The position numbers were made by a program, and so were the translations under genes. Shown here one piece after another: positions 8,927-21,700 of a stretch of DNA of 64,000 nt; the first letter of the stretch is position 1; each line of letters opens with the position of its first letter. The stretch spans positions 12,028,001 through 12,092,000 of the forward strand of contig QCXZ01000064.1 in the NCBI GenBank assembly GCA_025024175.1, given 5' to 3'. This stretch comes from Rhyzopertha dominica (lineage: Eukaryota > Arthropoda > Insecta > Coleoptera > Bostrichidae). The notes under the pieces were generated by a model. The model worked only from the letters and a program-made list of their open reading frames with translations, was not told the DNA's origin and did not search any database.

Positions 8927-10843
8927 ACAATCCATGATAGCAGCAATGCGAAGACGATTAAAACAGGTTAACATGCTTGACCTGGCGATTTTGTTGGATT
9001 GCTGTAGAAATGGCGCTATTGAGTGGAGTTATTTAATCTACAAACCAATCCACAAACCTAAAAATAAAGTTATCCTTCCGAGCTTTTGTTTTTCCTTATC
9101 AATGTTCTTGCTAAGCAGAAAAACATCTTCAATTACCAATTCTTACGTTCGTAGAATAGCTTCTCTGTTTTTAAATCAAATTATTATGTGCTTTTCGCAT
9201 TAAAAATTTTCACTACCTACATATTATGCTTGGTTATGATCAAGTTGTTTTGAAAGTGCTTAGCGGTAAATATCCCAATACATAAAAGTGTATTGCTTGC
9301 GAAACCAAGAAGTGTGTGCAATCTAATATACGTTTTCGATTATTACTCAGTTAAAAAGTATATATAATTCAGCCATCGATACTGGTTATATCATTTTTAG
9401 CATAACCCATTCAAGGTGGGAGCGCTTATGTGCTCCACCTGGTAACGCAACCCGCTCAACGTGAAGGCGCTTACATGCTCGATTAGGCATCCGTCCGTTT
9501 GTTCGTAAATGGTCAGATCTCGGCTCCTAAGCATTAGACCGACCTCGGGTTTTCGCTAAATTTAAGGTTGTGGTCTGCAGACAGCCCAAATATCTTTTTG
9601 TCGGGTTATTAGGATGCTGTCTCTATGGTAAAAATTATAATTTTTCACATAAAATTTGACATTGATTTTCGTGGGTGGGGGGGGGGTGTTTTTGAACGTG
9701 GCAACACTAATGAGTTTTGTTGTCTTATCAAAGTGATATAGAAACACTCCAACAAGATTACAAATAGTTATTTTGGAATTTTAATTTCGGATTATCAAAT
9801 AGTTGATATGTGTGTTATAATCTTGTATTCTCAGTAAGATAGCTAATTGATTTACTACTGTATATAAATATCGATAAGGGCCAACTGCATTGCACTAAAA
9901 GTGGCTTGTCCTGGAATCCGGAGATTATTTATCCTAAAAATAACTCACGAATATTATAAGATTGGACTAATGAAGAATTAACTATGTACTTTAAATTATG
10001 ATCTTAGCCGAAAGCGATATCAGCCTGCGCGGCTATTTTACTGCAATATAACGTCATGACTTAATATTCTATGTTATAGTTTGCTTAATGGCCTCACATT
10101 CAATAATCTCAGTTAACTCGAAGCCCAATTTCGCGGAAATGGAAATTCCACCACAAAATGATGTATAGCAGCATAGTTCATGCGTCCAATGGGTAATTTC
10201 AAATAATGCAAGTTGCAATTAATGGTACACATACACAAACTGTCTTGAACGTAGACGTTTATTGTAAGTCACAAAACAAAATAGCAGCATGCATGCGTTG
10301 GCATACATCGGCTGCCCCGTTCCCCGCGTCAGAGCGGAGCTCACCGATGTATATGGATGCACGGGCGCTAATATACAATATTATAAAATACTCTGTTGGA
10401 GTAGAAGAATCGTTTTCCACACAAAGATAATCATTAATAATTTACTACATCAGGTGTACCAAACAAGTCTGTATTATTATCTACATCAACACCTACCTGT
10501 CTCTTGGAAACCAGTTGCTGAAGTTGTTAGTAAAACTCCGCGTTATCAATTCTTTAAAGAAACAAAGAAGAAGTTTAAGTAATCATGGGGTACTTTTCAA
10601 TTATCATGTTTGCGAAATACGATGTAGCAAAATAGCAGGAAATAATTTGTTAAAGGCCTTTTAATTTAAATTTATAAAATTTCAAATGTATTAACGAATG
10701 ACAGATATCAAAATTTTCGTACGTTTATAAGTAGACATACACAGATTTGTGAATTTTTTAAAATACCCACCCATTGATAATGCGTGAAATCATTAAAATG
10801 AAGACGCTTATATAAAGGCAAATAAGAGCATCCNATAATATAT
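8927..10843. other. Intergenic; hairpin at 9415-9439 and G tract near 9680
   Basis: A near-perfect hairpin GGTGGGAGCGC-TTATG-TGCTCCACC lies at 9415-9439, followed by a second GGCGCTTACATGCTC half-copy at about 9464. A run of G occurs near 9674-9687. Two overlapping plus frames (10206-10430, 10289-10582) span a GC-richer patch with a local inverted CATCGG...CCGATG pair but have no recognised domain. Nothing else is supported. Confidence 0.35.
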
Positions 10844-11433
10844 TGTTGCGAGTCAGCTCCATCTGTGAACGGGAATTACAGGCTTGTGGATATGCGGTGT
10901 GGTNGGACACNGCAGGTAGCGATTCTAACAAAAAACAGATAGCAGAAAGATGTCAATACCGAGGTCGATATTCTCCAGAGGATTCCATTTTGCGAAGGTT
11001 CGAGAACGCCCGGAAGGTGTCGCTTTTGGTATGTTCGGTGGGGGATATAAATAACCCGACGGAGAGAAGCGCGTAATTGTGAATTCGAATAGCGACTATC
11101 GAGCTAGTGGTGTTAAAACAGTAGTGTTTTGAACTAGTGCTGTATAGACTTAGTGTATTTGATACTAGTGTTCCGTACCACTTTTAGCTATTTTTTTAGA
11201 CTCAAAACCCAGTAAAAATAATTTTGAAACTCGGGTCGAGCTGTCGACCGAAATCACCTTCCAATTGTATCTGTTTTTTTCTTTGTGTTTAACAAATCTT
11301 GTACCTAGTGCATAGAGCATGAGTGTTTCAGCGAACTGGCGATGCGTGGTGTTGCGCTAGTCAGAATACCTTGAATCCGTAATATGTGTTACATAAAATA
11401 AATAAATAAAACACCTGTATTAATTTTCTCTCC
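10844..11433 (+). repeat. LTR-like block (possible solo or orphan 5' LTR)
   Basis: The block starts TGTTGCGAGTCAGC and has a strong TATA box (TATAAATAACCCG, 11046) followed by a GAGAGAAGCGCG start-like region. Polyadenylation-type AATAAATAAATAAA lies near 11398. At 11434 a TGGACCAACGGAGAACC stretch begins that could be a primer-binding site. This order (TG start, TATA, polyA signal, TGG) is that of an LTR followed by leader. No coding part of an element follows and no target duplication could be confirmed, so the right boundary is tentative. Two N bases lie inside (10904, 10912). Confidence 0.4.
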
Positions 11434-12779
11434 TGGACCAACGGAGAACCCAAATTTATCAAACCGCATTTTAAACCAGTTAATACCAGATACACTATAC
11501 TGATACCTCTGGAAGAAAAAATATTTTTAATTGCATACTGCTTTTCCTTATTTCCCCATTTTTTTCTCGCTCTCTCCCCAAGGGTAATGTATTACAAAGT
11601 AAGTAGTGCAGGTAGATAATAAAAAAACAACGGGCATGCTGCACTAATCCGTTGTTGAATAAGCAATCAAACGTGAAGACATCACGCTCGCCTTTTTCAG
11701 ACGTTTCTTCAAGATCAACATTATTATTTTGTAGCAGTTACACCCCATTTTAAGCTCGATTTTANGCACAGTGAAAANAAGACAACCACCACAATGTATC
11801 TAAAAATTCCAAGATGACAACTGTCTTCTAAATGCGCTTATTAAACAATTGCAAGGTATAAGGTATGGAGTTAGCTAGACAGACTTTCCACTTACAATCA
11901 AGCATGTAAGCATGTAGTCCTCCTACCCAGCGGTATTTCTGTGAGTTGCAGTAATACTGACCGTACACTGGTTCACTCAATCAATCAATCAATCAAATTT
12001 AGTGAAAATAAAGTTGTTCAAAATTTTAATAGGCAATTACATAGGTGTGTAAGTTGTTGAATACTTACACTTCTTTAGTTTTATTCATCCAAAGTACGAA
12101 AATTGGCCAGTAACTGGTAACTTTCTTTTGATTTACATGTGCATAAACATAATATGATCATTTTTAACATCAACGAGCAAGATTCTAAACAGAAAAATTA
12201 TATAGAGCCTTGTCGTGCTTAATTATTAATAAACATAATGATGTATGCATGAAAAGCTCACCAATTCTTCATGTTAGCACCTTCATGTTCATTTTCATAT
12301 TCACCCTTATCTAATATAAACGACAATATAATTTTCTCCTCTACGCCTTGTACTTGTTGAGAGCTACACGTATATTTATTACATGGCTCGTCGCCCACAA
12401 GCAGCACATTATTAAACCTTTGAAATCCTGAAGCATAGAAGTAAAATATTTTCAGAATATGAAAACTTTATTAATATCGTGAAAATCAGTTTTGTTACAT
12501 CCAGAGTTTAAACATTATATTCAATTCAAGTGATATCTTAAATAAATTTTCCGCATAGCAGCATATTCTCCACGCGGCAACGTAAATTCAGTCGTTACAA
12601 TTTTACGGCCTCTGTGTACTCTGATACGGCTTTTAAAAATTCAAGACGCACTTTGCAAGTCAGTGGTCTCAGTTGTCTCTTCTTCTTTATATTTCTGTCG
12701 TTTAATGTCTCACCCGCTATGGCGGCCTTCAGTCACAATGCCTTGGATCTCATGAATGTTTAATCTACGCATAAAGACG
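11434..12779. other. Intergenic
   Basis: AT-rich. A (TCAA) microsatellite of about five units sits at 11977-11996. Two N bases occur at 11765 and 11778. No gene is recognised. Confidence 0.3.
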
Positions 12780-13235
12780 TTAATTTCCAGACTCTTTCAA
12801 ATTATCCGTGGGCAAGCGCCACGAAGTTTTACGATGCTCTGCAACTAATGGAGCTTGCACAGTGTATAAACCGAAAGCAGACTTCGGATAAAGTTCTTTT
12901 AAAGTGCATATAGTCGTAAAATTGTTACGTAACACCGCAGTAAAGACAGTTGAGTTGTTGCAAGTACGAAGTTCTAATAATGCCCGGCTTAGATGCAGAC
13001 GTAACCGCAGAGTGGGTCGAGTTGGTAAACTTGCAAGCGTAATCAACTGTTGCGCAGCATAACTAGCCATTGCATTATAATAACGCAGTGTACTCACGAG
13101 GTAAGTGCACATTAGGCTGTTGCTGAAAAACACTCTAAAACAGTCCCTCGTGCTAACACTTAACTTGCCTGCTTGGCTGTCCTGCTAGAAGCATCTCCTG
13201 AAAAATCTCGCTCTTATATGCAGGCTAGTAAATAT
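12780..13235 (-). other. Unassigned 117-codon frame with a TATA-like box upstream
   Basis: The minus frame 12780-13133 is open for 117 codons and is rich in Leu, Thr and Arg with no domain I recognise. About 85 bp upstream on the same strand is GCATATAAGAGCGAG (near 13210-13225), a good TATA context. The satellite-like repeats with heat-shock-like motifs lie a further 250 bp upstream. This could be the promoter side of a forgotten LTR or a small gene; it may equally be chance. The coding potential is unproven. Confidence 0.2.
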
Positions 13236-13479
13236 GAATCAGGCCTTACAATAACCTAGTATATCTGTTTCTATATAAATAGTTGAACAAACTCCAGCTC
13301 TTTCTTTCTTTACAAAACGCAGAAATCCTAATGTCAGAGAACTTTGTGAGCTGCAGCGATCCAAATATTCTGTTTTATGAGGGCGCACATAGTTCAAGCT
13401 AGCAATGCCAATATACCAAGAGTTCATACTAGCGGAGATAGGGGAAAGATTGAATGACCTGTTCCGCTGGGTCAGTATT

Positions 13480-13805
13480 TCTGCGCAGTCGCGAGACGGA
13501 TTTGACAATTTCGTCCTTTCGTGTGCTGATGGATTTTCCAGAATGTTCTATGACTTTATCGAAACGTCTATATTCTTAAGTCTTTTATTGAATGTTCTAC
13601 GACTTTCCTGAAACGTCCATTGTCGATATCTCGACTGTTACTGTTATGACAATGTCCCACAATTGGGGTTCATTCGTTTTTTGATAAATTTTCCAGAATA
13701 TTCTATGACTTCCTCGAAATGTTATTTTTTGCATTCTCCGCAAGGAGACGGTTACGGCAATGTGCTATACTTAAGTGTTCTTTCGCCTCACTGATAAAAA
13801 TCTGC
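13480..13805 (+). repeat. Satellite-like repeat with heat-shock-element-like motifs, locus 1
   Basis: Three degenerate units begin with CAATTTCGTCC / CAATGTCCCACAATTGG / CAATGTGCTATACTTAAG at about 13507, 13651 and 13758. The first two contain TTTTCCAGAATGTTCTATGA and TTTTCCAGAATATTCTATGA, perfect TTCnnGAAnnTTC arrays of the kind bound by heat-shock factor, followed by a TCGAAA(C/T)GT word. An extra partial copy lies at 13590-13620. The reverse complement of 36310-36650 has the same word order (GAGACGGTT, GGCAATGTGCCACACTT, GCTGATGAATTTTCCAGAATG), so this is a dispersed family. Heat responsiveness is only a possibility. Confidence 0.7.
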
Positions 13806-15019
13806 TCTCTTGATTGTTGGTTTCATACATACGGTTATCAAACAGTTAGTAATTTATCGTATATCGTAAAACTATCCCCTGTTGATATGGATTATTAATA
13901 AAAATATTTTCAAATAGTTATTTACATAACGCTCGATTTATTGTTTGGGACATAAATTAAACCGACCTGATCCCTTTTTAGCGAAAACGGGCAATTTTCC
14001 TCGTTGCCTTTGATGATGGCCTATCACAAGCAGGTACCACAAGCCAAACCTATCCAATCCGTTTTCAATTTGGTCCGCACGAGATAAGAGAATGCCTCTA
14101 ATAGACATCGGGTTGGGTTGGGAGATGAATTATCAGAACTAATTCCGTAATTTGCACGCATTGGCGCTAACGAAGTAGACCCGATCGGGGAGAGAGAAGC
14201 AAACCACTAGGAGCTACATCATCCGAAAGCGGCAATTACGACGGTAAGGTTGTCCGGTAATGGAGTTCGTAAACAATGGACGATTTGCATAGAGTGAAGT
14301 GATGCTGTTCGTGGTCAAGTTGAGCAGAAAATGCAAGTAAACAGGCCATTAAAAAATTTGAACAAAAATGTATTTTAGTAAGCAGGTTGTAATACCTACA
14401 TGTAATTAATCTAACAAATGTACAAAATAATATATTGAACTAATTTTAGTCATGGTTTCAGAGAAAACAAAAGGATTTCTATGCAGGGTGTCCCAGAACA
14501 TTTGGGCAATCTCACTGAATCTGAAAGATTATGTAAAAATAACACCATTTCACCGTACAATGTTTTTTGAAATAACATTCGCCTTTTGAGATATTCACCG
14601 TACGGTTTTTTACCCTTTAATCTTTCATGCGGCTAAAATTTTTTTAAATGTTTTTTAGCTATTTTGTTCTTAAGCAGCAAAATATTTTTCTCTGTTAATG
14701 CATTTATAAAGTTAATGGTTTACGAGAAAATTACAATTCAATGTTAGCGATTCTCATTTTCACTCCCACCCGAATATAATACTTTTTTATCAAATCAGCC
14801 GTGAACATAGCCATGGTCGTGATAGAAAATTTCATTGTCACTACATTCACGTTATATTTTATAAGAGACTAAAATGTTACTAAAGAAATACTATTTAATA
14901 AGTATCCCGAAATCCATTTTAATTAGACTATTTATTAAGAGTATGTTTATGTCGTTTTGTTTTTAATATTAGGTAAGCTTGTAAAAGATATAGCCAACAG
15001 CGGCCATTTTTACTATTTT
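13806..15019. other. Intergenic; GC-richer patch 13960-14335, possible element end at 14482
   Basis: Positions 13960-14335 are of high complexity and GC-richer than the surroundings, with no reading frame of note. At 14482 GCAGGGTGTCCCAGAAC resembles the common terminus of insect inverted-repeat transposons, but no matching right end was found. Confidence 0.3.
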
Positions 15020-16405
15020 AGAGGATTTATTTGAAGACCAAACTGCTAGTATTGGAAAACCCGCGGTGCAAACCAACTCATCAATTCATGTGCAAAAGGT
15101 ACAAAAGTTAATTCCAGGAGATATTCATGCTAGAAAGCAAAGCAAATCTTCAATTACTGGAGGTTGGAACAACACAAAAGTAATCGGCATTTTTTGAATC
15201 AATTCTTTATACAGATATGATGATAAGTGGCATTGCAGTATTCAGTTGAGTGTCAATTTTTCCTATGTGATGACTGTTTTTCCAAACAGGACAGCAGTAC
15301 TCAGCAGTGCTATAAAACAAGGCAGTTGCAAAAGTACGGAGTACACTTGCATCTGCACCCCAACTTGTACCAGCAAGCATATGCAGGATGTTATTTCTGG
15401 TCTGTAATTTTGTTTTCTAGATGTTTCTTATAGGTTAGAGACGTATCTAGGGTCACTCCAAGATATTTTGGCGAGAATTTATGTTTAAGAATGATGTTAT
15501 TTGACATAACTTGAAGTTGTTTTGTCTTTTGATGATTGTTGAGATGAAAACAAGTTTCTTCAGTCTTCAACGGATTAGGGCACAAGCGCCAGGCTTTAAA
15601 ATAGCAATTCATAATCTCGATGTCTCTTGCAAGGTTTTGTTCAAGGAGAGAAAAGTCTTTACTTTGCAAAGCCAATGCCATGTCGTCTGCATACATACAT
15701 TTTCTCAATTGAGTTACTGGAAGGTCACTTACGCAAAGGTTGAAAAGAATAAGAGACAGAATCGATCCTTGTGGAAGACCATTATTCAAAATCCTGAATT
15801 TGCTGCTTTTCTTTCCCAGAAATACTCTAAATTGACGTTGGGACAACATTCGTTCGATAAGCTTCACAATCTTTCCACATTTCAGAGTATTATATAGTTT
15901 GAGGATCAATCCATCTTTCCACACAGTATCATAGGCCGCCGATAAGTCTATGAACACTACTCCAGTTTTCAATTGTTTCTGGAAACCAAATTCAGCATAC
16001 ATTGTTAGAGCCAAGACTTGGTCGCAGCAACTTCTGTTTTTCCTAAAACCTGCTTGTTCCTTCGGGAGTGAGTCTTCTATAATAGGTCCTATTCTCTGGT
16101 AGAGTAGTTTCTCTAGTAGCTTGTAGTAGACACTCAGAAGGGCAATAGGTCGGTAACTTTCTGCTTCATTTGGAGGTTTTCCAGGTTTTAAGACAGCAAT
16201 CACCAATCACCTTTGTTTTCTGAAACAAACTTGAAAGAGTACATGTATCTAAAATATTATTGTAAAACAATAACAACCATTTTAAAACATTCGGTCCCAA
16301 GATTTCCAAGAATTCTGGGCAGATACCATCAAAACCAGCAGCTTTGCGGGCTTTCAGAGCACAAATAGCTTGTCGAAGTTCTTCCAATGAGAATAATTGT
16401 GACAA
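15020..16405 (-). pseudogene. Jockey-superfamily LINE reverse transcriptase, broken
   Basis: Minus-strand RT of a non-LTR retrotransposon. Blocks in order: LKARKAAGFDGICPEFL (about 16330), SYRPIALLSVYYKLLEKLL, FRKNRSCCDQ, motif A FIDLSAAYDTVWK, motif B NNGLPQGSILS, motif C YADD at 15682-15693, then SPKYLGVTLDTSLT. The frame is broken near 16200 by a 7-bp tandem duplication (AATCACC twice); without it KVIAVLKPGKP reads through. A second shift near 15395 moves the thumb/C-terminal part (TSWGADASVLRTFATALFYS, EYCCPVW) to another frame that decays by about 15030. The endonuclease domain expected upstream is absent. The RT would prime on nicked chromosomal DNA to copy its RNA. Closest in style to arthropod elements annotated as jockey-like; the exact clade is not certain. 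Confidence 0.92.
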
Positions 16406-18683
16406 CTATACTGAAGGTTCGCATCTTTTTCTTAACTGGCGAAGTTTTCCCTTCATCTTTTTATTTCAAACTGTTAATGTCTGGGTAGGAATAATAAGAA
16501 AAAATCTTATAGGTCCTTTGATTAAATGACGTACTTTGTTTATTTGTTTTATTTGTTTATAATTTTTGGAAAATTACTTTCGGGAACTTCTAGAAGGTGT
16601 ACGTTAGAAATTCGACAAAACATGCGGTCGTGCACGACGGAGCGACCCCTGTTTAAGCATTTGCTGTGCGAGAACTTTTAAATAATATGTACCAAAGCCA
16701 ATGGATGGGTCAAGGAGAACCTGTTGCTTGGCCTCCTAGCATATTTCTGAATTTCTTCATTCTATTCTTTCAAGATTTCCTGAAATAACAAAAAAGAACA
16801 TAAAATTATTGTTCAAAGCAAAAAAAAAAACTAAATTTTTGTATCTAAATAATTGAAAATCTTTTCTGTAAATCTGACGTTTAACCTACACTTGCCAGTA
16901 GTGAATGTGTGTAAAATAAAAGGAACTAATGCGGTAAAGTGCTAAATACGTCCTGTAAACAGTGTTGGAAATGAAGTCGTCAAGTAGAACATAAACACTT
17001 TAATCCAAAAAGAGCTGTATGAATTTGGCTACCTTCCTTCATTAATCATAGAAACACCTTTCAGTGCCTTATAATTCACAGCGAATCACTTTTTTGCTAC
17101 TACTATGTTTATAACTGGCTTTATTCGCATTAAAGAGCACCACTTTACACAGTCTGCACGTCAATGATTCTAAAAATCAGTCAATCGAGATTATAAAAAT
17201 GTTGAAGTAATCTTCAACATTTTTTAATATAAGATTTGATTAAACTGCCTATTACTTTAGACCAATTTGTAACAGACTAGTTTTTATAGTACTTTTAGGT
17301 TTAGGCTTTGATATTTTATAATTAAATTCCCCCTTTAGAGAAAGCTTGGCGGTAAGGTCATCAATTTCATTTAGTTGAATGAGGACTGTTTGGACGAGAC
17401 TAACGGTAGCGGGTGACGTGCGGCTTTTTCCAAAATTAAATTAAATTGATATAAACCACGTTGATTAATCTGTTAAATTGCGGCTGACTTCTTAAAGATT
17501 GCCGTGGTAAATCATTATCAATTTTGGCAGACTTTTTTAATCTCTTAATTGCGTTCTTGGCTACCTTTCAGCGGCGAACTGCGAACCTCGAGCAGACAAT
17601 GAGGAATTGGAGAGAGTGTGGTTTTAGGCCGCGCTGAATCTAATTGCAATTTGTAATCTAATGAATGCTACGGAAATATAAATGTGGACAAATTCAAAAT
17701 CTGTCGGAACTACTTTACCTTAATCAATTACCGATAACGGTAAATAAAATTGTTAAGTATAATTATATAAGTATATATAAGTTTTTATCTTAAGAAGTAT
17801 TGCAGTTATTTATTGACAGAAAAGTTAAAAAGATTAAGACTTGCAAATGTGAGAAATTTTTACCGGAATGCTCGTAACTGCGACTACTAGAAAAACATAA
17901 TGCTTATAGTTATAAGGCATTACAGTCCAAAATGAAGTTATTTTCTTCAATCTCATAAAATAGCCAACTGTGGTCGATGCAATCTAAATGGTAAAAAAGC
18001 GTGCGCAACTAATTTTCCTTTACTACGTGTGATGGAATTAATTAAAGCACATCATTTTACTACTATTTTTAAGGACGATGGCATTAGATTTACTTTAAGT
18101 AAAGAGTGAAGTTAAGAAATACCAATAGATTTTAAACATCTTTATATAAACAAACAGTCTTGGTTTCCTCTACGTTCACAATAAACTTTGAATATGCCCT
18201 CCACAGTAGTAGGTAAGCAAAAGACACCGCCATCGTTATTGTTTTTACTTTAAATAAGACCTCCAAATTATCCTTAATAATTTAATGGAGTAGTTATTCA
18301 TTTAAAAATAAAATAAATTAAGAACGCCATATACATGAAATAAAATGCACGTCACACGACCGTGAACTCGGCTCCATCGTAGCCTTTTCAATACTCATTC
18401 ACACACTAATAAAACAACCAGTGATGGGAATGTTACGTGTACGTATGTATGTACGTTATCCACTTAGAAAATGTACGAGTAGAGTAGAGCACTTTGGCCT
18501 AGATGTTGGGTATAAATTGTAAGACGAGTATATTATAGCCAAAGTGTATTAAGTATACACGCTAAAACTAAATGGAAATTATTTTTTTATAATTTCCCTG
18601 TTTTGCTGGCTTCTCCATGTACCGAATCCCTTAAAATTTATAAAATTTAATAAAATTTTATTTAATATCTATATTAAAAAAAT
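16406..18683. other. Intergenic
   Basis: AT-rich. An A tract lies at about 16820-16830. CGGGAACTTCTAGAAGG near 16582 is a heat-shock-like or chance palindrome. A GC-richer stretch lies at 17560-17640. No gene is recognised. Confidence 0.3.
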
Positions 18684-18772
18684 GTTTTTGAGGGTGTGGG
18701 ATACAATATCACAATGAATTTTTTCGGCAACGTTTCGAAACTATATTGTTCCTTCCCACACCCTCAACAACA
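18684..18772. repeat. Inverted repeat / hairpin
   Basis: TGTTTTTGAGGGTGTGGGA...ACAATAT on the left pairs with ATATTGT...TCCCACACCCTCAACAACA on the right, around a loop of about 34 bases. Arms are about 25 bases with a small bulge. It may be a short fold-back element or the two ends of a deleted one. Confidence 0.75.
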
Positions 18773-21700
18773 ATTTTTAACCATTTGCAAAATGGGATAA
18801 AGAAATTCTGTCAGATATTTACTAATTATCACTTACCACTTGCTCCTTTAGATCAATGTACCTATTTCAGCAATGAAACTGACCTGTGATGTTGGTTGGT
18901 GTAAAAGAACAAGGGTAACTTATGAAATTGTCCGTCTATTCCCGTTCAATTGACCGATTGAGGGCTACAAAGCACTTTTGACAGCATGCTTGTCGTGCTT
19001 GGTCGGATCATCTGCCCTTAATAAACGTATAACCACTGAGTAAGGTATAACCAAACATGTTATTACTGTTTAGACATGCGCCTAGTTAACTTAATTACAA
19101 CAAGGTAGTATTTTGTTTAGTTAACCCGGAATAAAAATACAAAAATACAAAATAATATTGGACTGGAATTTGAATCGTTATAAACAGTAGATACTGATGG
19201 TGCACACCAGTACAATACTAAATATTTCTGGATTTCTGTTTATTAACAAGTCAAGATGAAATAAATATATTGTATTTATTTAATAGGCTATTCACAGTTA
19301 AAGATAAAATAGAATGAACATTGAGTTAAAACGAACTGTAATAATTTAAACCCATATTGACCAAAACAGTTGTTTACATTCCAAGTACTGAAAATAATAC
19401 TTTACAGGCCAAACACGATACATACCTACAATATTTTTTGTTTGTTAGGTTCTTTGTGCCATTATTAATAATTTAAGGTAAGTCTTTTGGTAATTATTTA
19501 CTATAGCGTCCCATCACCTTTCACCTATCGAGCTGAAATTGTGCATACTCCTAAAAAGTGGCCTCATGAACCTGTTTTTTCTTACATTAGACATAGGTAG
19601 CTCAGTAATAGCGTTGTTTATTGAGTTAATACAGCAGTTACGTTATTCCTACATTTCGGGTCTTCATTACGTTAAAATTTTAACGAAGACAAATTTTACT
19701 AGTCAAACAAATGGCAATTTTTAGGATATGCGAAATATAGAAATTCCCTAGCAAACAACATACCTCGGAAGTACAAACAGGTTGGAATGACAATAAACAT
19801 GATAACAAAAGTGAAACGATTACATTTTGGTACCGATAATAACATTAAAATTAAAAGTTTTATAGAATTTGTAATGTGACAATATTGCAGATTTTAAAGT
19901 AAATTGACCGATCAAATGACATTAACCATAGGGCAGCCAACCAACTGAATTTTAGGGGAAAACGCTAAATCCCAAACAAAAGTAAAACGAAATGACATCT
20001 AGTAAGAGATCAGATCAATTAAGAAAGGGGAATGGAAAGGCCAAACAAAATTATTTTGACTCATACGGTCAATGTCAATTTCATCTGTCAATTTACTTTA
20101 AAATCTACATTATGTGACTTTCATTATTTTGATTTTATAAAACCTTTTTTATATCTAAGAATGGGTCCACATTTCCTTAAGATGAAAAAATTAATTCAAA
20201 GTCGTCCCTTTCGTTGCAATAATTATTCACAAACGCTTTTGGATAGAATCATCCGTCATCAGGTGAAAAGACAAAAACAAATTAATGAAGGAAGTAGAAA
20301 TCCAAATAGAAAACTATATATTACATCGGATCGGTCGTGAAACTTTATAATATATGTTAATGAAACATATAATATGTTAATTACCTAGTTTTTAATACTT
20401 TAATAAGGAACCGAAAACTAACAAATTAGAAAAGTAGTAGTTTACGAATTAAAGGAAACAAACAACAGGCTTCAAATTTGTAAACGTTACAAACATAAAA
20501 AATCCTTAAATCATTGAGGAGCTTCGAACTGCAAGGAAGCAAATAATATTTTTGTTTAATGCAAACGTAAAAGAACTCATTTTTGCTGCTTGAATGAATA
20601 CAATACATTTTGGTCCACCACATGCTTGTAACACTTAAAAACAAAAATTAAAACGAGACAAACTGGTTCAAGTAAGCTTTAATAGTAGTGATCAGCACTA
20701 AAACTTTTAACTGCACGAACCCTAGACAAGTTAGTCTTGTCTGTATAATAGCTCCACTGCTTAGAACCAGAAAATACGTTTCACGTAGTCACCCACCCTT
20801 TGTGCCTTTCATGCTTTTGCGAGGCAGCTAATTTTTACAGTCCGCTACTCCTCGCTTCTTTTTATTTTGTGTGTGGGACTGGAATTGTAATTTCGCCTTC
20901 CTCAAGGAAGTGATTAGCGAGCCGTACTATGGCTTCATCAAGGGGGAACTTTTCAACGGCAGGCGGTACCGTGGTTGACTTCGAAATGCTACACCGAAAG
21001 GAGGAATTAAATCCCGGCTAAGCAGGCTTGTCGGCTGTTCGTTCGTGAGATGCGACATTGATTTTCATGCGACGAAATTATTTGAGGGCTGTTACGATGC
21101 AGGCTTTAAGAGTGATCTTAATCTTCGCAGCTATTGTCATCTACTAGCAGAATGGGGATGCTCTACAAGTGTTCTATCAACTTTGAAGTCATAAAGAGAT
21201 ATCGAAGAAGAGATATCCGATAAGTATAATTTGTAGATATAAAAGCAGAACTGGTAGTGATACCATACCTTCCAAATCTAACTAAATTATTCAGTTCCAC
21301 TTTACTCAAATACTTAAGAGAAAACTGGGTTATACATTAAGAAACTAATCTAGTCTATTATAATTGATACATCATTTTGTTCATTCATATCGTTAAGTGT
21401 AGGGGTTCGAAAAATGCGGATTTCTGACAACTTCCTGATGCACTAACAGCGAAATACACTAAACTATAACCCAACTAGTTCAATACATTACTAATACAAT
21501 AAAATACTGACTCAAATAACAACTAATTAGATTAACCGCCATTCAAAACACTGACTTCATTCACTAACACTTAAAGCACTTTTTGAATCACACTTCTCGC
21601 CCTTGCGTGATCTTGCCAAACTCTTCCCACACACAAGGTAGCGTATCTGCAGTTATTTACTTAGTGGCTACCGCCTATATGTTTGTATAGTGCATCAAAC

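Noticed and set aside
8784..9203. 139-codon plus frame
   Set aside because: It overlaps an inverted-repeat arm, the opposite strand is also open there, and no domain is visible.
9415..9445. Helitron 3' end (hairpin followed by CTGG and T)
   Set aside because: The CTGG overlaps the hairpin stem instead of following it by about 10 bases, and no TC-start end was found.
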